Source: an uncultured Flavihumibacter sp. | GTDB lineage: Bacteria > Bacteroidota > Bacteroidia > Chitinophagales > Chitinophagaceae | Direction of reading: 5' to 3' | DNA: 5,725 nt | Assembly: GCA_946481605.1 (NCBI GenBank) | Contig: CAMLPA010000238.1 | Coordinates: 1-5,725 of the forward strand | Shown here: positions 5,063 through 5,725 of the stretch, one piece after another | Numbering within the stretch: position 1 is the stretch's first letter | How the letters are laid out: each line of letters opens with the position of its first letter | Position numbers and translations under genes: made by a program | The notes under the pieces: generated by a model | What the model saw: only the letters and a program-made list of their open reading frames with translations | What the model was told of the DNA's origin: nothing | Database searches by the model: none

Positions 5063-5725
5063 CTACAGCTTCTCCGACAACACCCTTACCAACTCCTTTG
5101 AATTCGCCAACATCAACCGCATATCCGATGCCGAATGTACAGGCGTATACAGCGCCATCTCGCAATCACTCAGAATGCCCGTGGCGGTAGCGGTTTCTTC
5201 CGCGCCCACACCTGCAGCCGTAAGCTTTTGTACCAGTGTCCTTTTGTTGCGTTCACTACCTGTAAGCGATAACTTTTGAGAGAAGAACTGCCATACCTGA
5301 TTGCCCATGGCCTGGTAAAAACCTTTGCTATCGCCAGCGAGAATCATTTCTTCCAATGGATTCCAGTTCACGGGAATATCTTCTTTCACCGGAATAGTTG
5401 CAACGGGTTCCTGAACCACTACAGGCGCGGGTTCTGTAACAACGGGAGCAACGGTTGGTTTTTTAACCTGTACCACCTTTGTGGCTTTTCTTTTATTGTT
5501 CCAGGCGAAATAACCCAGCACCAGCACCAGCAGAAGTGCGGTACCCATCAGCAGTTTGATGATGGTGCTGCTGTCTATGGTGCTTTCTGTAGGGGCATTG
5601 CTGACCGCTTTTTTTCCGTAATCTGCTCCCATGGCTACATCCAGACTTAGCGCAGCGGTTTCAGCCGTTACATACTTTTTGCTTTTGGGATCGAAGTAAG
5701 CGAATTGAACGGGCGGTATGGTAAA
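5063..5725 (-). CDS. batD: BatD-family protein, C-terminal part (5' end beyond right edge)
   Basis: The minus-strand frame is open from the right edge to TAG at 5065-5063, giving 220 residues. It begins with the BatD-type beta-domain ending IPPVQFAYFDPKSKKYVT, which lies upstream of the first ATG (5632), so that ATG is internal. One transmembrane segment follows (about visible residues 54-75), then KRK, a proline/valine-rich linker (PTVAPVVTEPAPVVVQEP) and a cytoplasmic helical domain (FYQAMGNQVWQFFSQKL... to ...LVRVLSEKL) typical of BatD C-termini. BatD proteins are envelope-associated partners of the BatA/BatB von Willebrand factor A proteins in Bacteroides aerotolerance operons with a MoxR ATPase. 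The mechanism is unclear. No batE-like gene follows, so this appears to be the last gene of its operon. It is convergent with the response regulator. Confidence 0.85.
   Translation of the reverse strand, partial: FTIPPVQFAYFDPKSKKYVTAETAALSLDVAMGADYGKKAVSNAPTESTIDSSTIIKLLMGTALLLVLVLGYFAWNNKRKATKVVQVKKPTVAPVVTEPAPVVVQEPVATIPVKEDIPVNWNPLEEMILAGDSKGFYQAMGNQVWQFFSQKLSLTGSERNKRTLVQKLTAAGVGAEETATATGILSDCEMALYTPVHSASDMRLMLANSKELVRVLSEKL

Noticed and set aside
4936..5279. Two overlapping plus-strand ORFs of about 80 residues
   Set aside because: They run through repeat DNA and then antisense to batD. Serine/threonine/proline-rich translations without a family match suggest noncoding sequence.
5630..5632. 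ATG at 5632 (minus strand) as the start of a 189-residue protein
   Set aside because: The frame stays open upstream and encodes the BatD-specific IPPVQFAYFDPKSKKY segment, so the ATG is internal and the gene is cut by the window edge.
5276..5650. 124-residue plus-strand ORF
   Set aside because: It is antisense to the batD C-terminal part, which has a membrane segment and typical BatD blocks in the correct frame.

Overview
The window most resembles the chromosome of a Bacteroidota bacterium, probably a Chitinophagaceae/Sphingobacteriia-type species. Three things point there: a GldH gliding lipoprotein, a BatD protein and the shorter Bacteroidetes-type LpxD paralogue; promoter-like sequences of the Bacteroidetes TTG...TAnnTTTG kind; and no Shine-Dalgarno sequences before the starts I looked at. 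I identified everything by reading the sequence and recalling families, without database searches.

Left block (1-823, minus strand): the first 274 codons of an LpxD-type left-handed beta-helix acyltransferase that runs off the left edge. Next comes a 306-base divergent region (824-1129). It holds a near-consensus promoter for the lpxD-like gene and a strong plus-strand intrinsic terminator that follows no annotated gene. That implies a small transcript or a leader/attenuator. It also holds a likely promoter for the rightward genes.

Central block (1130-4860, plus strand): five closely spaced genes. In order they are an RluE-type 23S rRNA pseudouridine synthase, a YicC/YloC-family endoribonuclease, the lipoprotein GldH, a small membrane histidine kinase and an OmpR-family response regulator. 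The gaps are 29, 23, 9 and 4 bases, so they may form one operon. The last three (gldH-kinase-regulator) are the tightest group. The first two genes act on RNA. The last three join a gliding/type IX secretion-associated envelope lipoprotein to a phosphorelay.

Right block: a 202-base convergent intergenic region (4861-5062) made largely of degenerate GCG-rich repeats with a stable hairpin. It is followed by the 3' end of a minus-strand batD gene (5063-5725), whose 5' part lies beyond the right edge.

Most genes are ordinary for the phylum. The points most worth a second look are the orphan terminator and candidate small RNA at about 967-1041, the gldH/two-component linkage, the missing second histidine in the LpxD paralogue, and the convergent repeat element.
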